Shown here: piece after piece, positions 10,560-21,700 of the stretch | How positions within the stretch are numbered: position 1 is the stretch's first letter | Layout of the letters: each line of letters opens with the position of its first letter | Assembly (NCBI RefSeq): GCF_039555335.1 | Contig: NC_092640.1 | Span: forward strand, 29,178,026-29,242,025 | DNA: 64,000 nt | Direction of reading: 5' to 3' | Source: Amphiura filiformis | Lineage: Eukaryota > Echinodermata > Ophiuroidea > Amphilepidida > Amphiuridae | The notes under the pieces: generated by a model | The model's database searches: none | Told to the model about the DNA's origin: nothing | The model's input: only the letters and a program-made list of their open reading frames with translations | Translations under genes and position numbers: made by a program

Positions 10560-10861
10560 CTACTCCTTGGATGCAGATAATCGACATACACGCAATCCCA
10601 CTCTGTGGTGATATTGTATACCTACCAAAGATATTCCGATGAAAATTGTTGATATTACTGCACACACTAAAGCGTACAACTTGAAAGTTATGACTGCTCC
10701 GTACATTTGTATGAGATAACCGCTTATGAGGTACCCAAACGCAGTCCCCAAGCCATTTAGAAGAGCATTTAGCAGAGAGGCGAGTGAAGTTCTACAATGT
10801 TCTGGAACAACCTGACTGAGATATGTTAATGTGGTATTCCATGACAATATGAATGTTAAGC
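10560..10861 (-). CDS. MFSD6-like transporter, exon 5 (last)
   Basis: The acceptor TTCTCTTTCAG precedes position 10861. The exon enters in the phase left by exon 4 (the split codon gives Ser) and encodes TM10-TM12: LTFILSWNTTLTYLSQVVPE, then ALLNGLGTAFGYLISGYLI, then a final hydrophobic helix. It ends at a TAG stop. A GTAGGTATAC sequence inside the last 60 bases could act as a donor, so a further downstream exon cannot be excluded. Confidence 0.8.
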
Positions 10862-11534
10862 CTGAAAGAGAACAGTATGACGTCAAATAGATATAGAGAT
10901 AGAGGGCGGTGTTTTTGCATTGTCATGACCCTGCAGGCACGGTTGTTTGATGTACATAGAATTGGCTTCATTATTAAGTAAATGCAAACTATAGGTGCCG
11001 CTATTTATCATAAATCATATTTCTTAATTTGCAAGGGTTAGGTAATCAATACTGCCATTTACACAGGTGAAATAGGTGAAATAAGCAACAAAGAAATTTG
11101 ATAAACATATTTCATCCAAAAATAAAAGGAATTATTTGTATTAAAAGCCTGAAAGAGTAATTTCCAGTATTTAAATAGCGCCACCAATCTTGTCATAAAT
11201 AGATACATTTTATATCAGAAAAAGCTTGAAAATGCTGTGAAAGTGACTAATGTCGTAAATAAGGGGAAATTAAAGTTGAAAATGACTCAAAAGTATCTGT
11301 AAACATTAGCATGATACCGCTTTAAGCTGTTTGAGCATAACATTGGATTATACATGATGTTTTCTTTGAAAAACTAATAAATGATCACATCAAACAACCG
11401 GTTTTTAGTGTTATGGTGTTAGAACCTTATTAAATCTGGTTTTCACTACATGATCAATTACAAATCACTCTTAATGTAAACATTGTGAGAATAGACGATC
11501 ACCTTTTAGTATTTCCTTGCGAAAACAAACTTAC

Positions 11535-11738
11535 TGTGCAGTATCTCGCTTCCCAGGATCCACCAAGGGTTTGTGATATACGCATAGTAGGTGAACCGGA
11601 ACAGGTAGGTTATCAGTGACACCGTTATCAACGGGAAGTAACCGAATCGTCTGATAATAATTCCAGAGGCAAATCCCATTACCACTTCAGAGATAGCGTG
11701 ACAAGATGACGACAATCCCATTATCAATTCAGTACCAC
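11535..11738 (-). CDS. MFSD6-like transporter, exon 4
   Basis: The exon is bounded by an ATACTTAATCAG acceptor and a GTAAGTTT donor. It encodes TM8 and TM9, including GLSSSCHAISEVVMGFASG and NPWWILGSEILH. The latter corresponds to the conserved W-E-x-LHG segment of MFSD6 proteins. The entry phase matches exon 3 and the exit phase matches exon 5. Confidence 0.85.
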
Positions 11739-13439
11739 CTGATTAAGTATAAATTGATGTTTAATGAAAGGAGAAGTTAAAGTCAGAAAAGCAGTAAAAA
11801 GGAGAAATTATTAAACATGGAGAAGAATGATGAGGGAGGAAAAGAAGAATCAAGAGAAAGGTGGGGAAGACGACGAAGAAGATATAATAATACAGTTAAG
11901 GGTACTTGCTCATCAGTTTCATTCAGGGGCGTGTTTGAAAAACGGCACAGCGCATTAGTAAAAAGAATAAATAATACTAAAATTTTCACCGGGGTTCGAA
12001 CCACTGCCAATTGCACTATGAATGCTAAAGATGCCTACTGTGCAACGGTGACTGTGGTTAACATTCGGCGATTTTCAAAGATATACATATCAACACGTTT
12101 CTAGTGTATTGAAAATCAGATTTTGGTAGGAATACGGTCATAGAAAGACATATGACTCTACTTGCCTATTTGTTTTTCATTTAATACAAATTAATTTTGA
12201 TGAATTGAACTGGTACGACTCTTAGCACTCGTGATAAACGACGATTAATTTTGCAATAATAACATGAAAACGCTGGGTCATTCACGACGTCATTTGTAAG
12301 TCATGTCAAAACCTGGGGAGGACCACACACATCCGTGTTGCATGTATACGTGCACAATCGATACTCAATGATCCAGACAATAGCGTTTGAATATACCGCC
12401 CTGCTTGACACATCTTGTCACTTGCGGGAAGATATACTATAGGCCAACCCTAATAGCTTACAATAGATACCCCACCGTAAATAGCTCTCTTCATTACCTC
12501 GCTGTGCCAGTTTATACGCGTAGTGTACGCACTTTTGAACCATATTTTGTTCAAAAATGATAGGAAGGGACTGTGTTCAGCTAAAATGTTGGTTATCAGC
12601 AGATGCTCATTATACCAGGAGGTGTTGCAGAAAGGTAAGCGTACTCTTTATTTATTCAAAATATCACATATCAATGAATTTAAATTGGAAATCCAAAAAG
12701 GAAATGTCAGGTCAAAATTCTCACCTTAGAATTATTGTGAAATAAAATCAAACCAAATTTAGGCTCCGCAAACAACGTCCAATTATTCCCATTGGTGTTT
12801 GCTACACGTGCATATAATAAATTATGATTTGGGGCTAATTTGAGAAGAGTTAATGCCTCGAGTTCAAAATACACCGACAATTCAAGACTCTGTAAAAACA
12901 AATCAAGAATTTTCTGGGATAATTGCAACTAAGCATAATGAAAGTTATGATCTAAGCTACCAGATGCATCATTAATTTCCTGACTATGATATTTAGTTGT
13001 GGGAAAAGATTACTTTAATGTTTTGGCGGGATTATTTCCCGCCAAAAAATTCAACCAAAAAGAGCATGTAGCCTTAATGACAGAGAATGAAGCGCGATAA
13101 GCAAGAGGTATGGAAACAGGACAGTGGTTTGTAGGGAAAATTATTGATGTCATTAAGGCCCTATCGCGGCGGCGTCCTACTTTACCCACAATCCTGTTCG
13201 TTTTTACCCATAATCCTGTTCGGCATAGGCATAGAGAAGCGGCCATGCGGATAGGTTAGGAGACTGACGGATGTGTTTATATACATTTATTGGTAAATTG
13301 GAATGCAGAACCAACTTTATTGATAAATGCAGAAATGCAGAACCAACACTCGCATAATATGATATCTAGTATAGTTGCCTTTCAATATCCAGGTCCCGGG
13401 TTCGATGTCAGGTGAAGCGTATTCTGCTTCTATAATAGA

Positions 13440-13630
13440 GTCCACATTGGAGTGTTGGAAAAAGACACCCCTCCCCACGTCATACATAAATTCTCCCAGT
13501 CCCATTTCCCAAATATGAAATTTAAAAAAGTGAATTTCAGTTCGGCAGAGGTGGGCCTCGAACCCACGCCGCAGCTACATACAAAATACTCAAGTCCAGT
13601 GCACTAATCCATTGGACCACACGACTTGTT
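13440..13630 (-). mobile_element. tRNA-derived SINE, copy 1
   Basis: Read on the minus strand, a tRNA-like head (A-box-like TGGTCCAATGGATTAG, B-box GGGTTCGAGGCCC) is followed by a body containing AAATTTCATATTTGGGAAAT, then GACTGGGAGAATTTATGTAT. The same body follows a different tRNA-like head at 54712-54895. The cloverleaf is imperfect, so this is not a tRNA gene. Confidence 0.75.
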
Positions 13631-13841
13631 GGTAGCCAACTTGAATTTTAAACATATAGGCTATAGGCAACTCCAACATTAATAGAAATACAACAATACG
13701 TGTACTATGCTATGTGCAATATATATCGATTTTGACTGCACCGTGCATGGTATATCGGTCCCTGTAATACATTTTTTGTAGTCCCCGGGGTATAGACGTT
13801 GGGTCCCCCCTAGTTTATTCAAGATTTTCGCATACAACCCC

Positions 13842-13845
<4 letters not shown>

Positions 13846-13872
<27 letters not shown>
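13846..13872. repeat. (CA)n microsatellite
   Basis: A run of about 13 CA dinucleotides follows a short C run. Confidence 0.9.
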
Positions 13873-13914
13873 CATGATTTTACAAAATGGAAGATTAGGT
13901 TACCATTAAAAACG

Positions 13915-14180
13915 ATACAGTAATCTTTATATATTTAAAAATTGCATCGATTTTTCATCATTTCTTGAGCGTTAATTTTCACTAAATTCAAAAAATATTT
14001 TGACGTATAAAATTGAAATAAAATTCTCCGCCTCCTAAACAACACCAACTGTTCCACGATTGGGTATTACGAATCGTTATATATGTTGTGCAGTTAATAT
14101 TCATATATTCCTTTAAACATATGATGCTTCAGTTTTTACACAAAAAATATTTCAGCGAAAACCCACCCACTCGGCTATTC
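13915..14180 (+). repeat. Dispersed repeat X, copy 1
   Basis: This aligns to the reverse complement of 53460-53775. Shared blocks are TTCAAAAAATATTTTG, AAAATTGAAATAAAATTCT and GCAGTTAATATTCATAT. It lies near a SINE copy in both places and in the same relative order. Confidence 0.7.
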
Positions 14181-14389
14181 AAAAAGATGATCAGACTTCC
14201 TTAGAATATGCAATAATTAGCATTAAAATCAAGTTGTTTTTCACGCATTTTAAAAACGCTTGGCCCGATCACGAATGCCAATGTGTGGGGAAAAGATTAA
14301 AGAGCACTGGACTTGACCATTGTCTGCAGGCAACAATTTTGATGGTAACTCATCGAGTGCGGACGTGTTTTCGCACTTTTCCACATCAA

Positions 14390-14622
14390 CATGTAAAATT
14401 AATTGGAAAACATGTAAGAATTATGGAATCCATCTGGATAAGGAAGAGATCCCCGCAAGTCATGAACAGAGACGAGGTGCCCATTTTCTAAGTACATCTA
14501 TGACCCAGCCATCTCCGCGAGTAGTGCGCCCTCTACAGGCCGAACATCGCCGGAGGTGTGTGGACATAGCTCACTCTGAAGAAGAGTGTCGCCCAAGACA
14601 CTCGAAACTGTCAGGTCAATGA
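14390..14622 (+). mobile_element. Degenerate Penelope-like C-terminal fragment
   Basis: Broken frames carry MNRDE, then a terminal HSEEECRPRHSKLSGQ. Both resemble the ends of Penelope-like proteins. Frames are disrupted and the match is short. Confidence 0.45.
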
Positions 14623-14967
14623 AAAACAGTATTTAATTGGTATTGAAAAACAAACTTTGTATTCTTTTTGGTCTTCCAGCCTTTTCCTCCATATGTACCG
14701 TGTTTGTATATATTATTTTGTATGTAATGTCTTTGATATTTATGGAAATAAAACATGAATGAATGACCTCTTAGTGAATAGTGTAGAGTTGTGAGGCCCT
14801 CAATTGATAATAACACATGTACACAAATAAAGGTTACTCCAAATGAATTTGGAATTGGTTAAGGTTGCATGAGGACCCGAGTTCAATTCCTGGTGGTATC
14901 AAATTGCTACAATAGTATTGACTTGGATAGATGTTTAAAGAATTAAATTATGGTAAAACTCATATAC

Positions 14968-15115
14968 CTATATTATCCAAATACCAAAATAGATAGCCGA
15001 TAATGGTTCCGTCACAAAATCCCATAAAGGTTAGCACACACAACGCAGCGATGTTTTGAAAGGTACGCAAAGAAGATATGAGGTCTTTGACGAGGACGTT
15101 GGATTCGCTTTTGTG
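14968..15115 (-). CDS. MFSD6-like transporter, exon 3
   Basis: Acceptor TTTATTCCAG and donor GTATATGAG bound 148 bases. The exon starts in phase 0 after exon 2 and ends with one base that completes Gly with exon 4. It encodes a charged linker and TM7 (NIAALCVLTFMGFCDGTIIG then YLFWYL). Confidence 0.85.
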
Positions 15116-15174
15116 CTGGAATAAATGTAAGAAAAAATAAGTGATGATTATGACGACCATGGTCGTAGTGATGA

Positions 15175-15190
15175 TGATGATCACGATGAG

Positions 15191-15222
<32 letters not shown>

Positions 15223-15430
15223 CACGATAAAATGATAATGATAATGATCACGATGAGATATTCATGATGATGATTACGATGAGATGAGCATGATGATGAT
15301 CACGATAAAATGATAATGATGATGATCACAATAAAATGATAATGATGATGATCACAATAAAATGATAATGATGATAATCACGATAAGATGATCATCATGA
15401 TGATCACGATGAGATGATCATGATGATGAT
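15175..15430. repeat. ATG/GAT-rich microsatellite region
   Basis: An imperfect array of GATGAT and ATGATAATGATGATGATCAC units lies in transporter intron 2. Confidence 0.9.
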
Positions 15431-15879
15431 TTTTGCAAGGTTAGGGATTTCTAGTATCCATACTTAGTGATACATTATCAATATGCTAATGAACCGGCAA
15501 AACCAATAATAGAGGCTTTTACCAAGATGGCAGCCCACATGGTATTACATGTGTATCACACATTTGTGATGCGATCAAGCAAAATCAGTCGGAACTCGGC
15601 AATAATAAATTTTCAGTTTCTTATAGGATAGTAAAAAGCATATACAAAGCTGGATTTTGCAGAAAACCTCATTAAAATTGAATAATCAATTCTAAAGATA
15701 TGAGCAATTAAAGAGTTTCAAAAACACAAGGAAACAAAAGGAAATATTTCATTTGTTTGGATATATCTCAAAATCAATATTTCGGAGTTCCGACCGATTT
15801 TGCTTGATCGCATCACATTTAATAAATATTTATAAATACAAGATAACAAGAACTTGTAAGAATGATGACCATGATCAGG

Positions 15880-15890
15880 ATGATGAAGAC

Positions 15891-15925
<35 letters not shown>

Positions 15926-15955
15926 CGACGACAACGACGACGATGATGATGATAC
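15880..15955. repeat. (GAC/GAT)n microsatellite
   Basis: About 70 bp of GAC/GAT triplets create a poly-Asp open frame that is not a credible protein. Confidence 0.9.
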
Positions 15956-16039
15956 TTAACTTCCTTTTATTTTGATTCCAATGATTTTATCTTTAAATTG
16001 TTCTGTCTAATTCTCTCATTGAGTAGAGGTAAATGAACT

Positions 16040-17140
16040 ATTACAACTCTACCTCAACAGTACCTATTTTGTAGCCCAAGGAGAGCTTTATCAACAATGG
16101 GAGGTTGCACTATGGGGTGCTCTGCAAACCCAGTCATCGCAAGCCTGTTCATGGAGTATTTTGAAACTAAAACGCTTTTAAACTATTAAACTTAAGATCT
16201 GGTTACGGTATGTAGATGACACATTTGTGATACTTCGTAAAGCAGAGGCAGAATCTTTCTTCCAAATCATCAACGCCCAAAACCCACATATCAAATTCAC
16301 GTGTGAGCCAGAAGCAAACGGACATCTTGCCTTTCTTGATACAAAACTCACTAGGAAAGAAAGTGGCGCCCTGGACATCACAATTTACCAATTTCACTTC
16401 AACTCTCATCATCCGAACTCTCATAAACTTAGTGTCATAAGACCTCTTACTCACAGAGCTAACACCGATCCCGAAGAAACGGAAAAGGAAATCAGTCGAA
16501 ATAAACCCCCATCAAAATTCCAACCCTCCGGCACCAACAGCTGACCTCCCTCAACCAAGCAACAAGACTTTCATCACCCTGGCCTTTCTGGACGGCATCT
16601 CACAAAAACTTCAGTGTATATTCAAAACCTACGGGGTAGCCACCAGCTTTAAACCCCACACGACTCTTCGCAAAATCCTTGTGTTACCTAAGGACCCAGT
16701 TCCAATTGAAAAACGCTGTGGTTGCATATACCAGATTAACTGCAACGATACACAAAATCTTACATCGGACAGTCTGGACATCGGACAGATAACTGGGAAA
16801 GAGACTTAAAAAACATAAGTCCCCTCCTCCCAGCAGGACACCATCCGCCGTGTCTGAACACAGTACGGATACCAATCACCAAATTGCCTGGGATAATGTC
16901 AAGGTTTTGAATCGTAAAGACACAGAATACCCCCGCTTGGTGCGGGAGGCCCTTCAAATTAGAAAACACACTCCAGCGCTCAACCGTGTTCAAGGACTTG
17001 AGCTCCCTTCAATATATAATACCCTAATCTGATCAATAGAAAGGACATCAAAGGTCGAGAGCAGGACATTCAACTCCATTAGTTCATCATTGGAGCCCTC
17101 CTGATGAGGATGTGTGTTGTACACATCGAAATATTGAGGT
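16040..17140 (+). mobile_element. Penelope-like element, degenerate RT and GIY-YIG regions
   Basis: Fragments occur in the expected order. GCTMGCSANPVIASLFMEYF lies before the catalytic box LRYVDDTFVIL. A thumb-like region with NGHLAFLDTKL and GVATSFKPHTTLRKILVLPK follows. A GIY-YIG-like stretch with CGCIYQINCND and a C-terminal NRVQGLELPSIYNTL end the set. The frame changes several times and stops interrupt it, so it is dead. It sits in transporter intron 2 on the strand opposite to the gene. Confidence 0.85.
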
Positions 17141-17210
17141 AACTATCTCAATATATGTTTGTGTTGAATGACAATTTAAATCTACTTTGCTCATTTATAT
17201 ACTTACTTAC

Positions 17211-17364
17211 CGACACTTTGAAACAAAACATCATGACAGAGGCTGGCGTTGCTGTCAGCAAAAAGAAGAAAAACATAGGTCTATAATCGGCCTTGTTCAA
17301 CGCAACACCACACTGATTAAAGAAATGTCTTGTATGGGTTATCCAAGGTCCGAATATCAGTGGT
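17211..17364 (-). CDS. MFSD6-like transporter, exon 2
   Basis: The exon uses the acceptor CCCCAGACAG. An alternative AG four bases upstream would break the phase. The donor is GTAAGTAAG. It completes TM5 (GWGIA-PLIFGPWI) and encodes TM6 (MFFFFLLTATPASVMMFCF). The first 100 bases also occur as a truncated copy at 19923-20022. Confidence 0.85.
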
Positions 17365-17771
17365 CTGTCTGGGGAAAGAAGAGAAAATGAGAGCGCCGGG
17401 TACAAAAAAGGCTTCGAGATGAAAACATTTTTAAAACCGACCTCCATAGTTATAGAGTAATTATTATTATTTTCAGATGAGCTAAGCAAATTGATTACTG
17501 GCTTATTATTCCACTCACAATGACAAAACAGATTACCCACAATGCATGTACATCATATTAATGCAATTATGAATTATGATCGCTTTGTCTTTTTTAAAGA
17601 CACTTCTTGTTTCTTGCTATATCTGAATTTATACTCAAGTGTACAAAACGACGTTATCTTTGCATGGGTATGATTTGCTTTCCAACAGCAACAAAAAAAG
17701 CCAAAAAACAATGGTGTATAGACAATGGTGTACTGGCCCGCGCGCGCAAATCCGTCGCCATTGCTACTTAC

Positions 17772-18427
17772 GCAATTCCCCATCCGAGAGACCCGAATGC
17801 TCGTTGTTTTCCATAATCTGCCACATCTATTCCCAAATCGTCAAGAGTATTAATCGATTCGGCATCTACAACACTATGCAATGGTTGAAAGCACATCTCA
17901 ATCAGACTGTTTCCAATCAAAATCAGATAAAAAACTATTTGCAAACTTTCTTGTTCGTACATCCAACTTCTGTCTGAGGCTAAAGATGTATTGAAATCGC
18001 TGCAGACATGTTTCATATCATCAATGCTTGAGTTCTTTCTTGTCGTATTACTAAAGATGTTTTCCTCCTTTAACTTTTCTCCAAACATGCATTGAGTAAT
18101 TTGGGGGTGATTTTCTATAACAACATCGCAAGCAATCTCTTTATTTGGTGGTATCAAAAATCCCATCACAACACAGCTCCCAATCCAAAGCGTCGCAACA
18201 AAACCTATGATCAATTTTCGAAATGGGAATCTATCAATCAATAAACCAACGATTGGTGTAAAAATGGCAACACCGATGTACTTAACGAAAGTTGCTACTC
18301 CGATTCGGGATGGTGATATGCCGAGTTGCTTGAAATATAAACTGAAAAACGGCGTGATCGACATTGCGCTGATGCCGAGGAAATACCATATCTTGTAGAC
18401 CAACATTCTCTTGTTAATTTGAAACAT
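17772..18427 (-). CDS. MFSD6-like major facilitator transporter, exon 1 (proximal copy)
   Basis: This encodes the first 218 residues of a 12-helix MFS_1-like protein of the MFSD6 type. TM1 is at 13-32, TM2 at 43-64 and is followed by DRFPFRK, a motif-A-like loop. TM3 is at about 71-92. A luminal or extracellular loop with N-glycosylation sequons follows, then TM4 (IVFYLILIGNSLIEMCF) and the family hallmark QRAFGSLGWGIA at the donor GTAAGTAG. Joined to exons 2-5 in phase it gives 1464 coding bases (487 residues), with every junction consistent. The start is the ATG of MFQINKRM. The substrate is unknown; MFSD6 proteins are poorly characterised membrane transporters. A near-identical second exon 1 lies upstream at 21045-21700. 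Confidence 0.9.
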
Positions 18428-18681
18428 CGTTTAACTCAGAATAGAATAAGCAAACTCGATCCGAAATGAATACTCGTATTCTATCTGAAATAAATAAATT
18501 GATACAAAAACATTAATTGGTGGTGTATCGTTGTTTGTCATGGCTACATGATTGACTGTAATTTTGTAAACCACAAGACCTAACCCAGTGCTAATTAAAA
18601 GACAGATATATCATATTTCGTTTAATGAAGTAATCTACCCATTTTCCGCCCTTTCTGCACCTTTCTGAGTGCTCTTTAAAG

Positions 18682-19033
18682 CAGGGCCGGATTTACCTTT
18701 TTGGGGGCCCTGGGCCAGGCCAAAATTTGGAGGCCCCAAACGCACCGTGAGGAAGGCATGTGCACTCAAGTGGCCAAAGTTTTGAGATTTTACTAGGACA
18801 TTTACGCGCGAAAAATTTCAATTTTGGACTATTTTAGCCCAAATTGAATCTGAATTTTGCTATATAACAGGCCAGTGCGCGCGAAGCGCGCAAAATTGTG
18901 CAATTTTTGGGTCAAAACATGGTGTTTTTCAGCTAAAATGGAAGATGCATACTGCAAAGGGCAACTTTGGGGGCCCCAAAATTTGGGGGCCCTGGGCCCG
19001 GGCCCATCTGGCCCTATGGTAAATCCGGCACTG
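18682..19033. mobile_element. hAT-like MITE with 8-bp target duplication
   Basis: The element is 352 bp. Its termini are CAGGGCCGGATTTA and TAAATCCGGCACTG, which are inverted repeats with 13 of 14 matching. It is flanked by CTTTAAAG on both sides. The paralogous site in unit B holds a single CTTTAAAG and no insert, so the ends are exact. It has no coding capacity. Confidence 0.93.
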
Positions 19034-19922
19034 CTTTAAAGGTTATAACATGGGTTTTTCATGTTCTTGATTCTAGAGGGGCGTAACTTTTTAGCGGGTT
19101 TGCCGTCGGGCAAGTTTAGAACTGTCAACCTTTTGTCAGTAATAGCTGTGACGCCCGGGCTCTGACGTTTTCAGGACAGAGTACCTAAGAATGGGACTTC
19201 TAGGCCACCCTTGGCTACTGTTGGCTCTGAAAAGAGCCGGTCACTGAAGACTGTCTCACAGGCTGTCAACAGAGAACAAGCAGACCTCACCTATCTGCTA
19301 ATGTAAAAGGTTTGGTGTCTCTGAAACGAGCCTTCCCCAAAAACTGCCCCCTTGTCAACAGAAAACTAGCAGACCTCGCCTATCTGCTGATGCAAATGTT
19401 CATCTGACGTCAGTCGATGATCACCGACCTCATAGACCTAGAAAATTAATTTCTGAACTGAACTGAATTTCAAAGCAAAAAGGTGTATTTCTGAATTGTG
19501 CTGATTGTGAACAGAAATCCATATACTATTTTGGAGCACTTTGTCTGTCCAAAGTTCAGTGACCCTAGGATGCATTGAGCAAGCCAAACGTCTGGGCCAA
19601 GAAATATTCAAGTTTGGACCTGTCTACTGTAGCGGAGTGTATTCCCATAATGCAATGTTGAAATCAAAGCACTGCTGTAATGAGGCTCAATCTGTGGGTT
19701 TGCATCTATATAGCTACAGCTTCCACCAGGATCCACAACATGCTCAGGGCACAGTCAGGGATGCAAGATATCAAGTTAATAGGTGCGGCAGTGAAGCATA
19801 CTGAATGGAAGAGAGGAAATCTCAAGACACTGGTTGTGCAAAATTGTGAGAAATTCACATGATTGTTCAAGAAAGAGCCTTAACCCTAGAACTACTGAGC
19901 CATATTTTGTAACACGAACTAC

Positions 19923-20022
19923 GAAGAAAAACATAGGTCTATAATCGGCCTCGTTCAACACAACACCACAATGATTAAAAAAATGTCTTGTATGGGTTAT
20001 CCAAGGTCCGAATATCAATGGT
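19923..20022 (-). pseudogene. Truncated copy of transporter exon 2
   Basis: The first 100 bases of exon 2 are present with the same acceptor and frame (PLIFGPWITHTRHFFN). The copy then ends at the duplication breakpoint before TM6 and runs into unrelated codons. It has no matching donor and cannot replace exon 2. Confidence 0.85.
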
Positions 20023-20504
20023 CTGTCTGGGGAAAGAAGAGAAAATGAGAGCGCCGGGTACAAATGGAAACATTTTTAAAACCGACCTCCATAGTTATAG
20101 AGTAATTATTATTATTTTCAGATGAGCTAAGCAAATTGATTACTGGCTTATTATTCCACTCACAATGACAAAACAGATTACCCACAATGCATGTACATCA
20201 TATTAATGCAATTATGAATTATGATCGCTTTGTCTTTTTTAAAGACACTTCTTGTTTCTTACTGAATTTATACTCAAGTGTACAAAACGACGTTATTTTT
20301 GCATACTGAGCATGGGTATGATTTGCTTTCCAACAGCAACACAAAAAGCTAAAAAACAATGGTGTATAGACCATACTGTGGAAACATGGCATGTTGCCTC
20401 AGGGGATATCACCTTGGTCTGGGGCGGACATTTTAAAAATGAATTTAGAAGAGCAGCAACGACATCGCTTGCATTACATTCCAGATGTTAAATCTACATC
20501 ATAT

Positions 20505-20680
20505 GCAAAATTTGAGGAAATTCGCACGAGTCCGTTTTATTTTAGGGCCATTTGTCTGTAACTGGTCTTTACATGTAGCCCTATGGAGAGAGTGCCCGTT
20601 GAGGGCGCTGTAACCCCCCATTTTAGGAATAAAAATATGATTTAAAAAAAACGGACTCGTGCGAATTTTCTAAAATTTTC
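20505..20680. repeat. Small foldback element
   Basis: Inverted arms contain AAATTCGCACGAGTCCGTTT and its complement about 100 bp apart. The element lies inside the segment unique to unit B. Confidence 0.75.
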
Positions 20681-21044
20681 GAGTATGTAGTTTGAACATG
20701 TAGAAATATAATCAAGTAGTTGCCCTACCTGCTCTTCTCCGAAAAAATAAAAAGTCCTATACCTCAATGATAATGAAACCTAGGTGGATCGACGCTAAGT
20801 CAGGTACCGCGTGAGCAAACTCAAAAATAGCGCAAACAGCGCGAGCGTACACAAAAGAAGCTTCGCGCGTAAGATAACCGATGTCGCCAGGTCTGTACGC
20901 TGTACCGGCGTCAGCTGAATTCGAGTACGCTTAGAGGGCACAGGCATGGAAAATTCCAATCTGTGTATTAATAATCTAAGGTACAGACAATGGTGTACTG
21001 GCCCGCGTGCGCAAATCCGTCGACCCGTCGCCATTGCTACTTAC

Positions 21045-21700
21045 GCAATTCCCCATCCGAGAGACCCGAATGCTCGTTGTTTTCCATAATCCGCCACATC
21101 TATTCCCAAATCGTCAAGAGTATTAATTGATTCGGCATCTACAACACTATGCAATGGTTGAAAGCACATCTCAATCAGACTGTTTCCAATCAAAATCAGA
21201 TAAAAAACTATTTGCAAACTTTCTTGTTCGTACATCCAACTTCTGTCTGAGGCTAAAGATGTATTGAAATCGCTGCAGACATGTTTCATATCATCAAGGC
21301 TTGAGTTCTTTCTTGTCGTATTACTAAAGATGTCTTCCTCCTTTAACTTTTCTCCAAACATGCATTGAGTAATTTGGGGGTGATTTTCTATAACAACATT
21401 GCAAGCAATCTCTTTATTTGGTGGTATCAAAAATCCCATCACAACACAACTCCCAATCCAAAGCGTCGCAACAAAACCAATGATCAATTTTCGAAATGGG
21501 AATCTATCAATCAATAAACCAACGATTGGTGTAAAAATGGCAACACCGATGTACTTAACGAAAGTTGCTACTCCGATTCGGGATGGTGATATGCCGAGTT
21601 GCTTGAAATATAAACTGAAAAACGGCGTGATCGACATTGCGCTGATGCCGAGGAAATACCATATCTTGTAAACCAACATTCGCTTGTTAATTTGAAACAT
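21045..21700 (-). CDS. MFSD6-like transporter, duplicated exon 1 (distal copy)
   Basis: The exon is 656 bases like the proximal copy, with the same ATG, the same GTAAGTAG donor and an intact frame. It differs by only a few residues (for example ACN for ACD, EED for EEN and SSL for SSI). An upstream in-frame Met at 21739 is also present. No complete exon 2-5 set follows before the proximal copy. It could therefore serve as an alternative first exon spliced to exon 2 at 17364, or be a non-functional leftover. The intact frame favours recent origin or use. Confidence 0.8.

Larger units (their letters stand above)
11739..14967. other. Transporter intron 3 filled with repeats
   Basis: This 3.2-kb intron holds a SINE copy at about 13440-13630, a (CA)n tract at about 13846-13872, repeat X at 13915-14180 and a Penelope remnant at 14390-14622. 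Short tRNA B-box-like sequences occur near 11995 (GGTTCGAACCAC) and near 14880 (GAGTTCAATTCC), but no complete tRNA was found. Confidence 0.6.
17265..19922. repeat. Transporter tandem duplication, unit A
   Basis: A direct duplication with unit B (19923-22934) includes exon 1, its upstream region and the first part of exon 2. The boundaries share a GAAGA microhomology: GAAGAAAAACATAGG starts both units, and unit B is followed by GAAGAGGGG. Unit A carries a hAT-like MITE that unit B lacks. Confidence 0.9.

Noticed and set aside
13545-13630. tRNA gene on the minus strand
   Set aside because: It has A- and B-box-like sequences but poor stem pairing, and its adjoining body is shared with a second locus, so it is a SINE head.
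15753-15959. Poly-aspartate protein
   Set aside because: The frame is produced by a GAC/GAT microsatellite inside a transporter intron.
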